A DNA stretch of 64,000 nucleotides from Sycobia sp. Sy_11. Taxonomy: Eukaryota > Arthropoda > Insecta > Hymenoptera > Epichrysomallidae. The translations under genes and the position numbers were made by a program. Position 1 is the stretch's first letter. Each line of letters opens with the position of its first letter. This document shows, piece by piece, positions 32,267 through 45,600 of the stretch. The stretch spans positions 595,001 through 659,000 of the forward strand of contig JACCIC010000001.1 of assembly GCA_018907035.1 (NCBI GenBank), written 5' to 3'. The notes beneath the pieces are model-generated. The model was not told the origin of the DNA. It made no database searches and was given only the letters and a program-made list of their open reading frames with translations.

Positions 32267-35200
32267 TTAATTTGTGTATTCTTTCTTACTATTAATTATA
32301 TTTTTCAGTTCCTGTAATTATAAGGTTTAAGTTCAAAAATGTATCATATAAATAATTGTATAAATAATTAACATAATATCTAGTTTGAATTGAAGTAAAA
32401 ATGTTATTGAATTTTAATATAAAAGTTATAAGCAAATTAATTTTAAATTCAATAGATGCAGATGAAGTATCAAATAATTACGATGTAGCACTTGGCATAT
32501 ATGAATGCTGTATAGAGAAAGCGTAGAAATAAGTGATTATTCATATTTATTTCTACTATTTCAACTAAATTTCTTTTTCTTCTTCTCAGATTGATTATCT
32601 TCTTGTTACTTTGCTTTACGCAAGTTCCGATAATTACTTTCAGAGTGACTTCCGTAGTTCAGAAGTTGAGTTACTCATATATGCCCTATCGACTATTGCT
32701 TATGCGAAGATACTACTAAATATATTTTTACATATTATTTTTTTTATATATTCTAAAAATTTACCGTAAAATATAATATTATAGTACTACAGTGGATGCA
32801 GAGATGTTAAGTGTTGGTATATAGTTGAATACAACAATGAAATGACTACTTCTTGTAGATTTTTGTAACATCGCGTTCGCATGGGGAGTTCGCCGGGAAA
32901 AAATCGATTTCAACGCACTGTTTTTTATTTACGAAGAGATATAATTGCCGTTAGCGTTCCCCTACTTCCCCTTCCCTTTCCTCTTCGCCAATACTGAGCT
33001 CGCTAGATTTAGTACCGCTGCAAACTCCGCGTTGATAACAATTGCTTCTCGTTACTTTTTATTAAATCTAATATATTTTGAATACAATATTTTTATTACA
33101 TAAAATTCTTACTAATTATAGCCTTCAAGAAATTGTTTTACTTAAGTCAGAAAAATATTTTGCTTCATAACACTATTCTTCTTCACTCTACTTACCTCGG
33201 AGAAGACTGGAAATAAGGAAGTATTTTATTTCATAAACTATGTTAAATTTTAAGGTTTTTTAAAGAATGAGTAGCAATTTTATGAATTTTTATTTATTAA
33301 GTAAACACTAATTGTTTTGAATGGAAAGACTAATTCATTCTCAAAATGTTAATAAATTAATTTTACAATCATAGCCGTTTTAGGGAATGATTAATTTATT
33401 TTAATTACAGATTTCTAGAAAAATGAAAAGTTTTAAGGTCTAAATTTTCTTCCATATTCAGATCTATAATAAGTTGAGCAAATTTATTTAGACCGCAGAG
33501 AATTAAGCAAGGGAAATTTGCAGCATAAGCAATCTCGAGGAACAACACAATAAAAAGAAGCATAAAAGAACTAAGTGAAGTAAGTAATGCAAGAATATAG
33601 TAAAAATAGTAAATAAATTAGTATACATAATCATTATATATAGTCTACATAAATTAGTATATATAATAATTATATCTAATTTAATATGAATATATCCCCT
33701 TGGATATGCTTGTTTCATTCAATAACCATTTAACAAGTTACATCTTATGAAAGTGGCAACATTTGTTTAATTTTGAATGATGATAATCGTTGTAATAACA
33801 ATAATTATTTAAGAATTTTATATATAATAGTAATTTAAACTAATATCAATTAAACCAACGAGGTGCTACGCACATCTTCATAAATTTTAAATAGTTTTTG
33901 TATAAAGTTTAGTTCATTTTTACTAAAAAATGTAATTCCGAAAAATATCTTGCAATAACCCAGTTGAATCAACGAAAGTTCAATGTATGAAAGATGAAAG
34001 GTAGAACAAAAAATAAATACTGCTTTATTAGAAAAACGAAGAATGAAACATTTTAAGATTTATGTCTCTGCTTGATAATTGTCTACATGTAGATTATTGC
34101 TACACAGAGAAAAATTTTAACGAAATTTATTGTAATACGCGTATAAGTGGTGATGTTATATTTTAATCTTATAAGTAACTTTTAGAGAAGCTTAAATATT
34201 TAACAGTTATAAATTTTTATTATTTAGAAAATGTTTGAAACTCCTGCAACATGATCTTTTTAATCGTTGTAAATTTATGAAAAGTGGTCTTTAATTACGT
34301 AACTGCACTCTTCATACAATCATTTTTCCCATAGTAATTAATGATAGATTTTTCTGGATACTTATCTGGATACTGTCTGATACCCTCTTATTTATATAAT
34401 ATATATTTTAAAAATGAGGAACTAAAATCAAATCTATGCAATGTATATAGACTAGTTAAATTTTAATCTTTAGTACGAGGACGTTAAATATATATCCCCA
34501 CCTAATTAATTGCACAATAGAGAAGTGAAAAGCTTGTTAAATTTTACATTGAAACAGTTGAAAAAATTCAGTTTAATCATGAAATATAATTTATGCAACA
34601 TTTTCAACAGATAATAAGGAGCCCTTTTAGAAAAATTCAATATGTAGATTGTGTCTTTAAGTGTTTGTAAGGATTTTTCTCTTCGGAATAAGTTTATCAA
34701 AATTTTCAATACATTTTTAAATAAATTTGACAAATATTTGTGAAATCTGAATCTGAACTTTCAGTGTATGTTTGTTTAGATACTCGTGCACGAGTGCGGT
34801 ATGCTCGGAATTCGTCTCAACGTAATTTAAGTTACATGTACCCTTTATAAAATACTAATTTTATTTCTTGGATTTTTTACTGTTTTTTTAACGTTTTCCC
34901 TTCAGTAATACTTTATTGCCATTTTAGTCCTCATCAGAGAGATTGTGGCAAGGGTTTGATGTCCATTAAATTACCTACCAACATCATGATGGAAAGAAGC
35001 GTTCTACTCATTTGTTAATTTTGATTTCTTTACCTCAACTGCGTATTTTAATCACACCTACAATGATAGAAAGTTGAATTATTAGATGATCAGATGTAAT
35101 CAGATGTAAATGCATACATTTTTTTAATCCCATTAAACATAATGATTATGTATAATGTAGTATGAATCGGGATTTCACCATTGTCGTTACAACTTTAAAA

Positions 35201-35945
35201 ATACTTCTAAAATAGTCTTGAAATTTTTAACCTAATCTTTATAATATCGGAAAATCTTGATTGATGTACATTCTGATTGTGATATGCCTGGATACTAAGG
35301 TTTATATTACTTATGTTTATGATTCAAGGTAATCTAATATGACTGCCAAAATAAATATTGTCGAGTAGCGATTTCTTTCATTACACGTAGATTAGCATTT
35401 AGACACAAAGATAGTTTTTTAACCCTTTCGAAAGCGTTTTATATATATATATATATTGACTCATTAATAATAGGTATGGCTATTAAATTATAAGACTGGT
35501 GATATATAACATATTTAGTTATTCTTACCATCAATATATACCCTTCTCTAGTCCTGAAGATTTGATCTTTAAAGTATAAATCTTATGTATTTATATATTC
35601 ATGTTGGCTAGGTTTTTAGTTATATGGGAGGTTTCGAAAAAATATTGTTACAAAATTTTCTTTTAAGTCTCATCGTAAATCATTTTCATGTCATGAATCA
35701 TTCTAAAATGTTTAATTTGTATGGTAGTTATTATTTTAACATTACTTAATATGCTATAAAATAGAAAAATTATTGGTTATAAACTAATATAGTAAAAGTA
35801 AAAAACTTCGAATATGAACTACACCTAGCATTAAATTGTTCGTAATTTTGTAAGTAATAGTTTTTAATAGCACCTCAGTATTTACACAATTATAGCCAAG
35901 GGCATTTTATAGTTCTAGATATTGCAAAGGATTAAACAAACTTAC

Positions 35946-36098
35946 ATCTCTGTTCTTAACTAATTTTATTATTATCTTAATTCCATATATAAACCTAATA
36001 CTCTGACCAATATGAGACAATTCATTAACTACATGCACTGAAGATACCTTGAAAGGTGTAGCGGATATGAGAATGAATAAGAGAAATATCACTCGCAT
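35946..36098 (-). CDS. Possible first exon of a small secreted protein
   Basis: ATG at 36098 is followed by a signal-peptide-like start (MRVIFLLFILISATPF) and about 35 more codons. The exon could end at a good donor (GAT/GTAAGT) at 35946, phase 0. If unspliced it stops at 35907. I could not find matching downstream exons, so the gene may be incomplete, a decayed copy or a chance frame. Confidence 0.25.
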
Positions 36099-39000
36099 TA
36101 AGTCCGAACGTCGGTAAAAGAAAAAAGCACAGTATTTTTTTAATAACTAAAACAGGGCACGTCCCGAATTTGGTACAGCATATGTACGGAGAACACATAT
36201 GTTCCCCCGACTCTTTTTAATGTTGTCAAAGTAAATGATTAGCAATAGTATATAATATTTTTAGTAATAAATATATAAAATTCAAAGAGGAAAAAAACTT
36301 ATTCGAATTAACTGAAAATTTAGATGAAATATTCATTACCGTGTGTAGAAATTTGTCCTTCCTCAGGTATTAATTTTTTTCATCGTCTCTATTAATATAG
36401 TAACACCTACATACATATATAGGCAAACCATATAATTGAACTTTTTACTATATTTCCTTTCAGATAAAGGGAGTATAAACTCACTGGAGAAATAATTTGG
36501 ATTTTTTATCTTCTAATAAGAATTTATTTTCCGATTAATGTATTGTTGTTAATACTCTTTATATTAGTCCATGTATTTATTTTACCAACATACCTATCAA
36601 AAGAAAAGACTGCCGGTAAGGCTCTTTCTTTTTAGTTTTTCAGAGATCTCTAAGTAATGATTGCTAATAAATACTGCATTGAATATAATCATTTCATCTT
36701 TCAGAGATGCATAGATACCAACTTTATTTTTCAATCATATTTTCTTCCTGTGATATTTCTTGTTTTAAACACACTATTTGTTAAGTTTTGAGGTTTATTT
36801 ACTTACTGTTGAACATGAGATAGATTTGACTTGTGCGTATGTTTCTGTATTATTTTATATTTATATTTTTTTTCTTTACTGTTATATTTTCTTTACTAAT
36901 TATATTTTTATTCTCTCAGGCCAGTTTGACTGTAACTTGATCAAGTCAATATAAAGATATGTTTTGGTATAGCCATACACAGTTTTTTATTTTTAATTAT
37001 TAAGCATTTGAATCCAGAAGAGATCCTTTGCAACGAAATACATAGAACATTATCTTATTAAGAAGATTATAATTGTAAGTTGAAATATCTGAGTATTATT
37101 TTCCATATTATTTTTTGATATGGTTACATTGTCGAGCTATTTAGACGTAGCAGTACCGCGTAATGAATAACTAATAATCAATAACCCAACTTATTTAATT
37201 TAATTTTTTATAAAATTAAAAATCTAATTTTCGAATTTTAGATAAAATTTAAACATTTGTTTCATACACTTGACACTGCCACAGTATGTGTTTTTATTTT
37301 AGGTCTTGAATGTAAATTATAAATTGACAGTATGTATTCAATCTAACGCCGATTGACCAGCTAGAGAAGTAGTAATATTAAATAGCTTAATCAGCATCTG
37401 GAAAACTTACAATTGCTTTTCTTCAAATATTGTGTTATTTATACTCTAATGTATATGTTTTTTTATAGAAATAATTAAAATAATGAATACCTTTTATCCT
37501 TCTTATTTGGCAGACTATTCCCGAGATGACTTTTAGGGCCTTTATTTATCCATGTTCATGTAAATCATTATATAGATTTTGAATGTTCTTTAGCGGCATT
37601 TTATTGGAGCATTTTTAAACGAGTTTGTGTACCTCTTCAATAAATTTGATACCAATCTGTGCTAGAATAAAATATAAATTTATTTTGCTATTATTTGTAG
37701 TTTTGGTTGTAAACTCATGAAAGTCTTCTTGTATCTGAACTATATATGCGTTACTTTTATCATGGTAACAGAACATATATAGTATCGGTAAAAATAATAT
37801 AATTCTTATATAGATTTTTGAAGATTATATCAATAGCTAAAATTGAAGCGAAGCGTTCGATGGTGAATATTGAATTACTTTTCCTTAGACTACCATTTGA
37901 TTTTCTGCAGCTTCAGCCCAGTAACACAGACATTTTCTATATATTTAAAAGGGATTGATTTGTTGTCATCAGTATAAAGAGCACAAGTTTTTTCGGTCTG
38001 CTTTAGTTGATTCTTGTATTTTTTATGTTCTCTGCTAATTCTGCATTAAGATAACTATACTATAGAGTTTATTTAACCGAATCCATCTATTATTGAATGT
38101 ATTTGTTGGATATAGAACTAAAACTTTACTTTTGAAATTATATTGATTTTTCCTCTTTTCTATAGATTATTGATAATCTTGTGGGCATTTATTTGGACTG
38201 TGAACACTAGTATTCAAATAAATTATAATATATTAAGATAGCTCTTACATAGAGAATTTCTGTGTAGCTTTGATTCGAAGAGTAGTGTATTAGTGGGTAC
38301 ACTCTTATGAACTCCGACTGAAACTCTAATGATTAAGTATTGAAACTTTTGCAGCTTTTTAATTATGTTGAATTAAGTTAGAAAATAGATGAAGAAGCCA
38401 TAATCTTTTATTAACCTTACTATGATTTTTTACAATGTTATTAGTATTTTGAAGTTTTCTCTCCAGCACGTACCTTTCATAAATTTAATTACGTTTATAG
38501 ATCCTAAGCACTTTTTTCTTTGTATAAACATTGTGCAAAGCAAAAGTGTCTGAAATATCACTTGCAGATCTATTATATATTAATATTATTATACCTGGTT
38601 ATCTCAATCTGTTGAAACAAAATTTTAATCAGCATTTTCTTATTAAAATAAAAGAGGCTTCTGTCATTTTTTATAATATTAACAACTGACGATAAAACTT
38701 TGGTTTCATAGTTAGTAATGTGTATTGTTTGGTAAAATAAAATTGTTTAACTTAAATAAGATTTTAACAGAAAATTTAGTCTTAGCAATTTTCACAATTT
38801 TCCACTTCTGAATGTCAAAATAATCTTGATTCTGACTAATATTGATTAAAAGCTAATAGTAAAAAAATAATAAATATTTAGAGGGTAGAGCATAAGAGAT
38901 TTCTACAATCATATGATACTTGATTTTTTTCGACATGGAGCATTTCTCGAAATCGCATAGATTGAAACAGAAAAGATCAAGAAAGCACAGTGAACCGTTT

Positions 39001-39831
39001 GCGTCTCGTTGTTCTCTCTTGTTGCAGCTGTACCTTTTTATGAAATAGGCCTCAATATTTAAAAATATCACTTTTGTACGAGTTGAATGCTCTGAACCAA
39101 GCAACATGATCTAAAGTCACAGTTTTCTTTGTCGGTTAAGATAGTAGCACTTTCAGTCAAATTCTGATAAACAATGGTATCGGATGCGTCAGTAATTAAA
39201 TACATCCAGTAATATGTATATGTCTCAATTGTTCGTGCGATGTTAATGCTCAACGTTCGTAGTTTGATACAGAATACACTGTATTCCACTATATATTGTA
39301 CACAATAACGTTTGCCAATACTATCTTCTATATGTTAATATATATTTACTGAATATAAAATGTTCAGATTTGGCATCGGAATTAATAGTTATATTAACCA
39401 GATCTTGCATATTATTATTGATAGTTCAATTATCATTCTCATTCTACTCATCACATTTTGTACGATAAATTCAATCAGGACTTTTAATGCTTCTATTATG
39501 AGCGATATATATTATTCGGTCAAGACTCGATATAAAAAGTAGCCGTATCTTTTGGAGTAATGAATCCAGATATATATATATTGAATGAACATTTAATAGC
39601 CGACGAGGTACATAATAAATAACTTAAAAATTCTACTCATAGTTGTCAAAAATATATTGAATACCTCGTTATATTCTTTTATTACAAAGTAATTTTAATG
39701 GGTTATAATAATATTGCAATAAATTGACCAGTATGAAATACTAGACGATACTATAAGATGTATTACATGAAATTTTGTGTTGTATACATACCTATATTTC
39801 GAGCAATAGCTCGTGGTACGTTACGTCTCAG

Positions 39832-39872
39832 GGTTACCGACTGGATTCATCAGTAAGGCATCGTCGGTAACC
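39832..39872. repeat. Short inverted repeat (10-bp arms)
   Basis: GGTTACCGAC (39832-39841) and GTCGGTAACC (39863-39872) form a GC-rich stem over a 21-base loop in AT-rich DNA. Confidence 0.8.
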
Positions 39873-40267
39873 TTAGGTAATTATAAGTTCATGTGGACCA
39901 GGTCATAGGCTTATATATTAACCGTAGGCTTATTTGGTTACTCATGGATGAACATGGTATCAAGTTGTCCTCTATAGGGTGACTTGGCATGTAAGTTATT
40001 TCTACACTAAAATTTGAGATCGGTTCATTTAAATCCAACTTTTGCATGACTTCTAAATATATATCTCTATCTTTGTCCGTCTTGATAATTATGAATTTAC
40101 ATGATTAATGTCTTAATCCTTAACAGAGAAATCGCTATTTCGGTTTTCTTAAAAATCACTATAAACTGCGAGTTCTTCAATATTTTGGAAAGCTTAATTT
40201 AATTTAGTCTTATTTGACTAAACAAACAAAATATAAATCATTATGTAGTTATACATAATTAATAGTT

Positions 40268-40332
<65 letters not shown>
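40268..40332. repeat. Compound (CA)n(TA)n microsatellite
   Basis: A short CA run followed directly by about 25 TA units. Confidence 0.95.
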
Positions 40333-40338
<6 letters not shown>

Positions 40339-40518
40339 CCTAAAATTATTAATCAAGAATCAATGTTCTACTATTAATATTTACATTAGTTGAAGGTTGT
40401 ATCGTTAATAATATTTATCAAAACAAGAAGTAATATGTAAAAATATTGGTCGTTCAAATAATATGGCACAATATATACATTCCTAAAACGCAGAGTAAAA
40501 CCAAAATAACTTATAAAT

Positions 40519-41310
40519 GCGAGGTATGTTCAAACAATAACGAGAATTTTCGTTTTATGAAAAAAAATATTTATTTGTTCATCAATATCTATTTGTCCCC
40601 TTCAAAGTAATCCCTTTCGGATATAATGCACTTGTGCCAACGATTTTTCCAATCCTCGAAACACTTTTGAAATTTGATCTTTGTAATAGCTTTTAGCTTT
40701 TTCAGCGATTTGCTTTTAATGTCATCTATGCTTGTAAAACGACGGCCTTTTAATGTTCTCTTTATTTTTGAAAATAGAAAAAAGTCACATATGGAGCCAT
40801 ATCTGGCCTATATGGATAACTTTTGCTGCCACACGTTTTATACCCAAAATATCCGAAAAAATTCCATGGCATGAGCCATCTGATATGCCAATATCATCAG
40901 CGACTTCTCTGATTGTGATTCGGCGATCGTTTATAACCATTTCTTTCACTTTTTTCATCGGTTGTTGATATGCTTGGGCATCCGAAACGTTCTTCATCTT
41001 CAACGTTTTCGCGGCCATCTTGGAAACGCTTATACCACTCGTAAATCCTTGTATTATTCATAGCAGACTCACCACATGCCTTTGTTAACATTTTACAAAC
41101 TTCACTACACTTTGTTTCATTTTTTACGCAAAATTGAATAAAAATGCTTTGCTCCATTTCCTTTGAAAAAACACGTCTAACGTTAGTGGCTGCCACTTAA
41201 AAAATAAGCAATGAATATTGCTGAAAATGTTATGTTACTTCAGGGTTATACGTACCAAGATAATAAAAAAAATTGTATACATATTCTTGTTACTTTTTGA
41301 ACACATCGCA
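40519..41310 (-). mobile_element. Internally deleted mariner-like element
   Basis: 792 bp with inverted ends: TTCTCGTTATTGTTTGAACA as the complement of the left end, TTCTTGTTACTTTTTGAACA at the right. The minus-strand N-terminal transposase is clear: two overlapping frames (41196-40897 and 41018-40785) with KNETKCSEVCKML, YEWYKRFQDGRENVEDEERF, and then ITIREVADDIGISDGSCH. Only a C-terminal scrap (ISEGDYFEGD, ~40610) remains; the DDD catalytic part between is missing. A frameshift lies in the overlap. Confidence 0.85.
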
Positions 41311-41671
41311 TAAAACGCTTTGTCCGAGTCTTGTTTCTTGTTATTCATTTCTTTAACTTCAATCGTAGAATAGAATTTCAATTGAATTTTTTAACATGTA
41401 ACCAATATCCTCGCTATCACATTTTTATTTTAGATGTATTAAGTAAGATACAATTTTCGTAAATATTACAATCACCTCTTAGAACCTTGTTCAAGGTAAC
41501 AGTGTTTATAAGTACGCATTGAGTGACTTGTTTATCCGTAGCATTTCTATTCGAAAATCTGCAAGAAATAATGTCAATGTTTTCACCAAAGATGTACTAC
41601 AATTTTTATAAAGCTGCCTGATCATTAACTCTATTAAGTCTAGATTTATATATTTATAAATTGACACTGAA

Positions 41672-44600
41672 AATATATAATATTATTTACTGTACGTGTA
41701 GAAAATAGATTGAAATAGATAAAACTTATACATCTCAGAATTAAAAATCTGAAATGATAAAATAATTTTCCTAACAATATTTTTAATATTCGTGTACATA
41801 TATTTAAACTTCTGTAAATTAATGCATATTTTTAATATGAATTCAGCTAAAACTACGTTAGTTATAAAACATTACAAGTATTTAATATAGTTAGATATCC
41901 TTATTTTTAATAATAAAAATCTTTTATTTAGAATACAAATTTTACTGTTCTAAGCTTTTATAATAGATTAAGAAGCAATCTATGTAAATGCACTATACTG
42001 GTATTGAATTTGTTATAAATTTTAAATCTTAAATTAAAATTTATTAAATTCCTCATGTATCCATAAACATTAATTCAATAAAATTTAAAAGGTATTTCTA
42101 ATAATTAGCGAATGACATCAAAACCATTTCAGATTTCTTCTGTTAATATAAACTTTATTTTGAACACATGAAGCGGGATTTACTGCCACCAACTGCAGTA
42201 TTCACACGTGTAATTATCTAACTTCTCGGTAGAAAAATATAAATGTAGACGGTAGAGCATTTCTCTTTTTTATCGAATAAAAAATTGCTCGCTACATTTC
42301 ATATCGACTGATATATAATCTGTTAAAAAACAAAAGGGTTCGAAATAATCTTTGTTGGTATATTTCTTTATCAAATATTCATATAGTTGTATAATAGCGT
42401 ATAAACTTTTCTTCGGACGAGTGCGTAATTGTTCAAATTTATATTTCAGAAAGGTATGGTAGTATGAGGCAAGAATATGGGGGCCTTTCAACACATTCTG
42501 TTCGATAATTACAGTTCGTAGACACGGTAGATAATAGTAAGCTATGTATCTCACGTATACGAACAATAAATGCTTGGTATACATATGTATTCGTGGTATA
42601 AGCTTGAAAGCGACGAAGGGTTGCTTTATATCTCAATTTCTTTTGCAAACATTGAATTAAATATTTGGATGTGCGCACATGCTGAAATAGAATTTTTCCC
42701 TACTGATAAAAAGTATAAACAGTTTTTTTACTTATTATTTAAGGGTTATAGTTAGAACAATATACAGTATTGAAGTGATAAACTGGTGAGATCGATAAAA
42801 ATATTTATTAATTAAATTTTATAATCATATACATTCTTATCAAAACTAAAGCTACATACAAAATAAAATAAAACATTTAAAAAAAATATCCTGGCATATT
42901 TTCTACTAAGTCTATTCTTCGCACATCACAATAATCAAATAATAAACTAACTAATATCAATTTTCTATTGTTATTGAGATTAAACTTTGAGTTAAAGAAT
43001 TATTAATGAGTATATGTCAAAATAAGTATTCCGTTAGAAAATTAACTGTATTCAAAAATGTTTAATTCAAAGATACAATAGAGCACAGTATTATAATAGT
43101 TTTCAAAAGAATGAATTTTGAATTTTATGTTCAGAATCGCTTTCTTTATTATGTATTCACAGTTAATTATTAAAAAAAATTTTAATATAACGTTTTACTT
43201 AACATCCTAATTCGTTATAATAATGAAATGCAAAATAAAAATATTTATATCTACTAATAGGTTTTAAATAAGATGAAGTTATCATCAAGCCTCTTTATTC
43301 ATAAAATGCAAATGTTTTAAGAAATTATAGTATGTTTCAAAAATAAGATGCGTTACTTTCTTCCTTCCATTGTTACACCCTTTATTCCCATTATTCACTT
43401 ATTGACACTCATACAAAATATCTATTTTATAGAAGACTATTTATATCAATGATTATTCTTAACCATCCATAGTACGTAATAAATTTAAATAAGTAAATGC
43501 TGATTTCATTACCTATAGAAATTATATATGTTCTTAGTTTGTACTCACATACAAGTAAATTTTTTAATAGATTTATGAATAACTACCGTAGAAAAAGTTA
43601 CAAGTGTTAAATCAACAAATTTGCCAGCTGTCAATTTTTTAGGATATTGTGATATAGCCATCATAAAAAATAAATCCAAAGCACTTTTTCCAGGCAAATT
43701 ATACCAGTCCGTTACGTGATAAATGGATCCAATCCTGGTACACTACAACATATTCAAAATTCTAATTGTTTATTAATTATGAATTTTTAAAAATCCACTA
43801 CTTTGATTGTTATAATCAAACTAATAAATATTTTTATCTGCCTTACAGACTTCTTTTTTTGCAAGTTAATAGAATTTTATTAGCAGCAGCACAATCTTTA
43901 TTAAAAATCACCTCCCTAGATATGAAAGATTCAAATGTAAATTAATTTGGTTTGTATCGGACTATCACATATCCCTTACCAAAAAGCTCCCACATCTCTA
44001 AACTCAGACTGTAAGCCCGATCAAAATATTTATTAGTTTGTAACTCTTCAAATCCAGAATTTTAATAATGCTCACTTGTTCGTTAAGGAGTTCTCCAATA
44101 TAACAAAATATAAATATATTAGTGGTGAAAGATATTATAAGAGTTATATATGTGGTGGAACTGATTGGTTCTTTTCTTTCCCACTCCTAAAATCAAATAT
44201 AATTGTCATAGTAACAGCATCAATTATAATAAGACAAATTCATCCCTGTAGTCTCTTTTACATACAGTTAGAAAATAGTATGAAATGATACATAGATTCC
44301 AAGTGCAGCCAATAAATTCCACAAAACAAATTCCGTTTAAATATTGCTCAACACGATCCACGAATCTATTAGAAACAAAATATTTATTCGAAATTGTTCA
44401 AAGTTATAATCATATTATATATAGAAAAGCACTAAAAGTTACTGAAGTGTTCTAATATGTCGTTGAACTGTTACAGCCAGTCGAGCCTTGCGCGTTGTTG
44501 CATCTTTAGGAAATGGAACATCGTCGATGCCTGTATCTCCGTCAATGTATTTTTTAATCAACATAATAACAAGCTCTAGTTGCGCGCAGGTGTGTGTTAC

Positions 44601-45600
44601 GAAGGTGGCTGCGAGACTGCAAGTTCCCACCGTTATCGTGTCTAGGACATAACCAGCCATGAGCTGAAGGAGATAAACAGTCGCAAAGATCAAGCCAATG
44701 TCAAGGTTGATCCAGGATTCATAGATAGGAAACGAAAGGAATCGTAATTGTTTCGTTATTAAAGGATCAGTTCCATTTGTTGAGTTGTTTACAATTGAAT
44801 TGTGATCATTTGAATCGCCTACGATGGAGAATGCCTGAACCACTGCTATAGGTATAATTCCATGATACAGAAGGCCTCCTCCGTACATGAAGATAGCGGA
44901 AAATATAGATAGAGATCTTCCCAGTTTTGCATGTTTATACATTACCTGCGATAATAAATTCGAGTAGTCTTTATATTAAATCAAATAAGACAATTAAAAA
45001 TGTAAATATTTAAGAATGGGTAAAATGTGCAGTATTTTGTGCATAATTATATTATTTCTATCAAGCTTTTCATCACGTTTTTATAATAATATAGAATATT
45101 TTAAAGGAACTTTAAAGGACTTAGTTTATCTACCAGTACTCATGAAAGTATTCTGAATATACATAAAGCAAACAATTTTAGTAGTTATTAAAGACCAATT
45201 ATACACATTTTTAAAAAAAAATATACAATATAAGATATGCAAACGTTTGAATGACTTGAAACCGACAGACCCAAAGTCCTAACATAATAGCACTATACAT
45301 AATGCCGCAATTTTTAATTAAAACTTAATTTCTATTTAGTATTTAAAATGTCGAACATAAAAACACCAAACGATAAAAATGATAAAACATGTAATTCTAT
45401 ATTTAACATTATAAGACTCTATCGAGTATATACATATATTAATTATTATGTTGTAAATTATTATCTATTATATTTTGCAACTAATTATATTATTTTTGAA
45501 CAAAATAGGTGCATTTTTACATAGCCATTATTATGATGATTCGACAATACAAGAACACAGATATTATGATTAAATAAAAAATACATACCAATATGAGCCT
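41672..45600. repeat. Segmental duplication, copy A
   Basis: Matches 58110-62270 in the same order and orientation, with indels. It carries OR2 exons 2-6. Identity by eye is near complete at about 43470-44780 and clearly lower outside. Confidence 0.85.

Larger units (their letters stand above)
32267..43458. other. Gene-poor interval between OR1 and OR2
   Basis: About 11 kb, strongly AT-rich, with no convincing gene. A GC-richer patch at 32870-33060 may be promoter or transposon DNA. Sub-features listed separately: a possible signal-peptide exon (35946-36098), an inverted repeat (39832-39872), a CA/TA microsatellite, and a shortened mariner (40519-41310). Open frames at 33503-33718, 34506-34733, 38853-39289 and 42270-42584 have no recognisable domain. 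Confidence 0.5.

Noticed and set aside
38853..39289. Two overlapping minus-strand frames
   Set aside because: Neither resembles an OR exon nor has a consistent pair of splice sites.
42270..42584. 104-codon minus-strand frame downstream of OR2
   Set aside because: No domain recognised, most of it absent from the duplicate near OR3, and a competing frame overlaps it. Treated as chance or relic.
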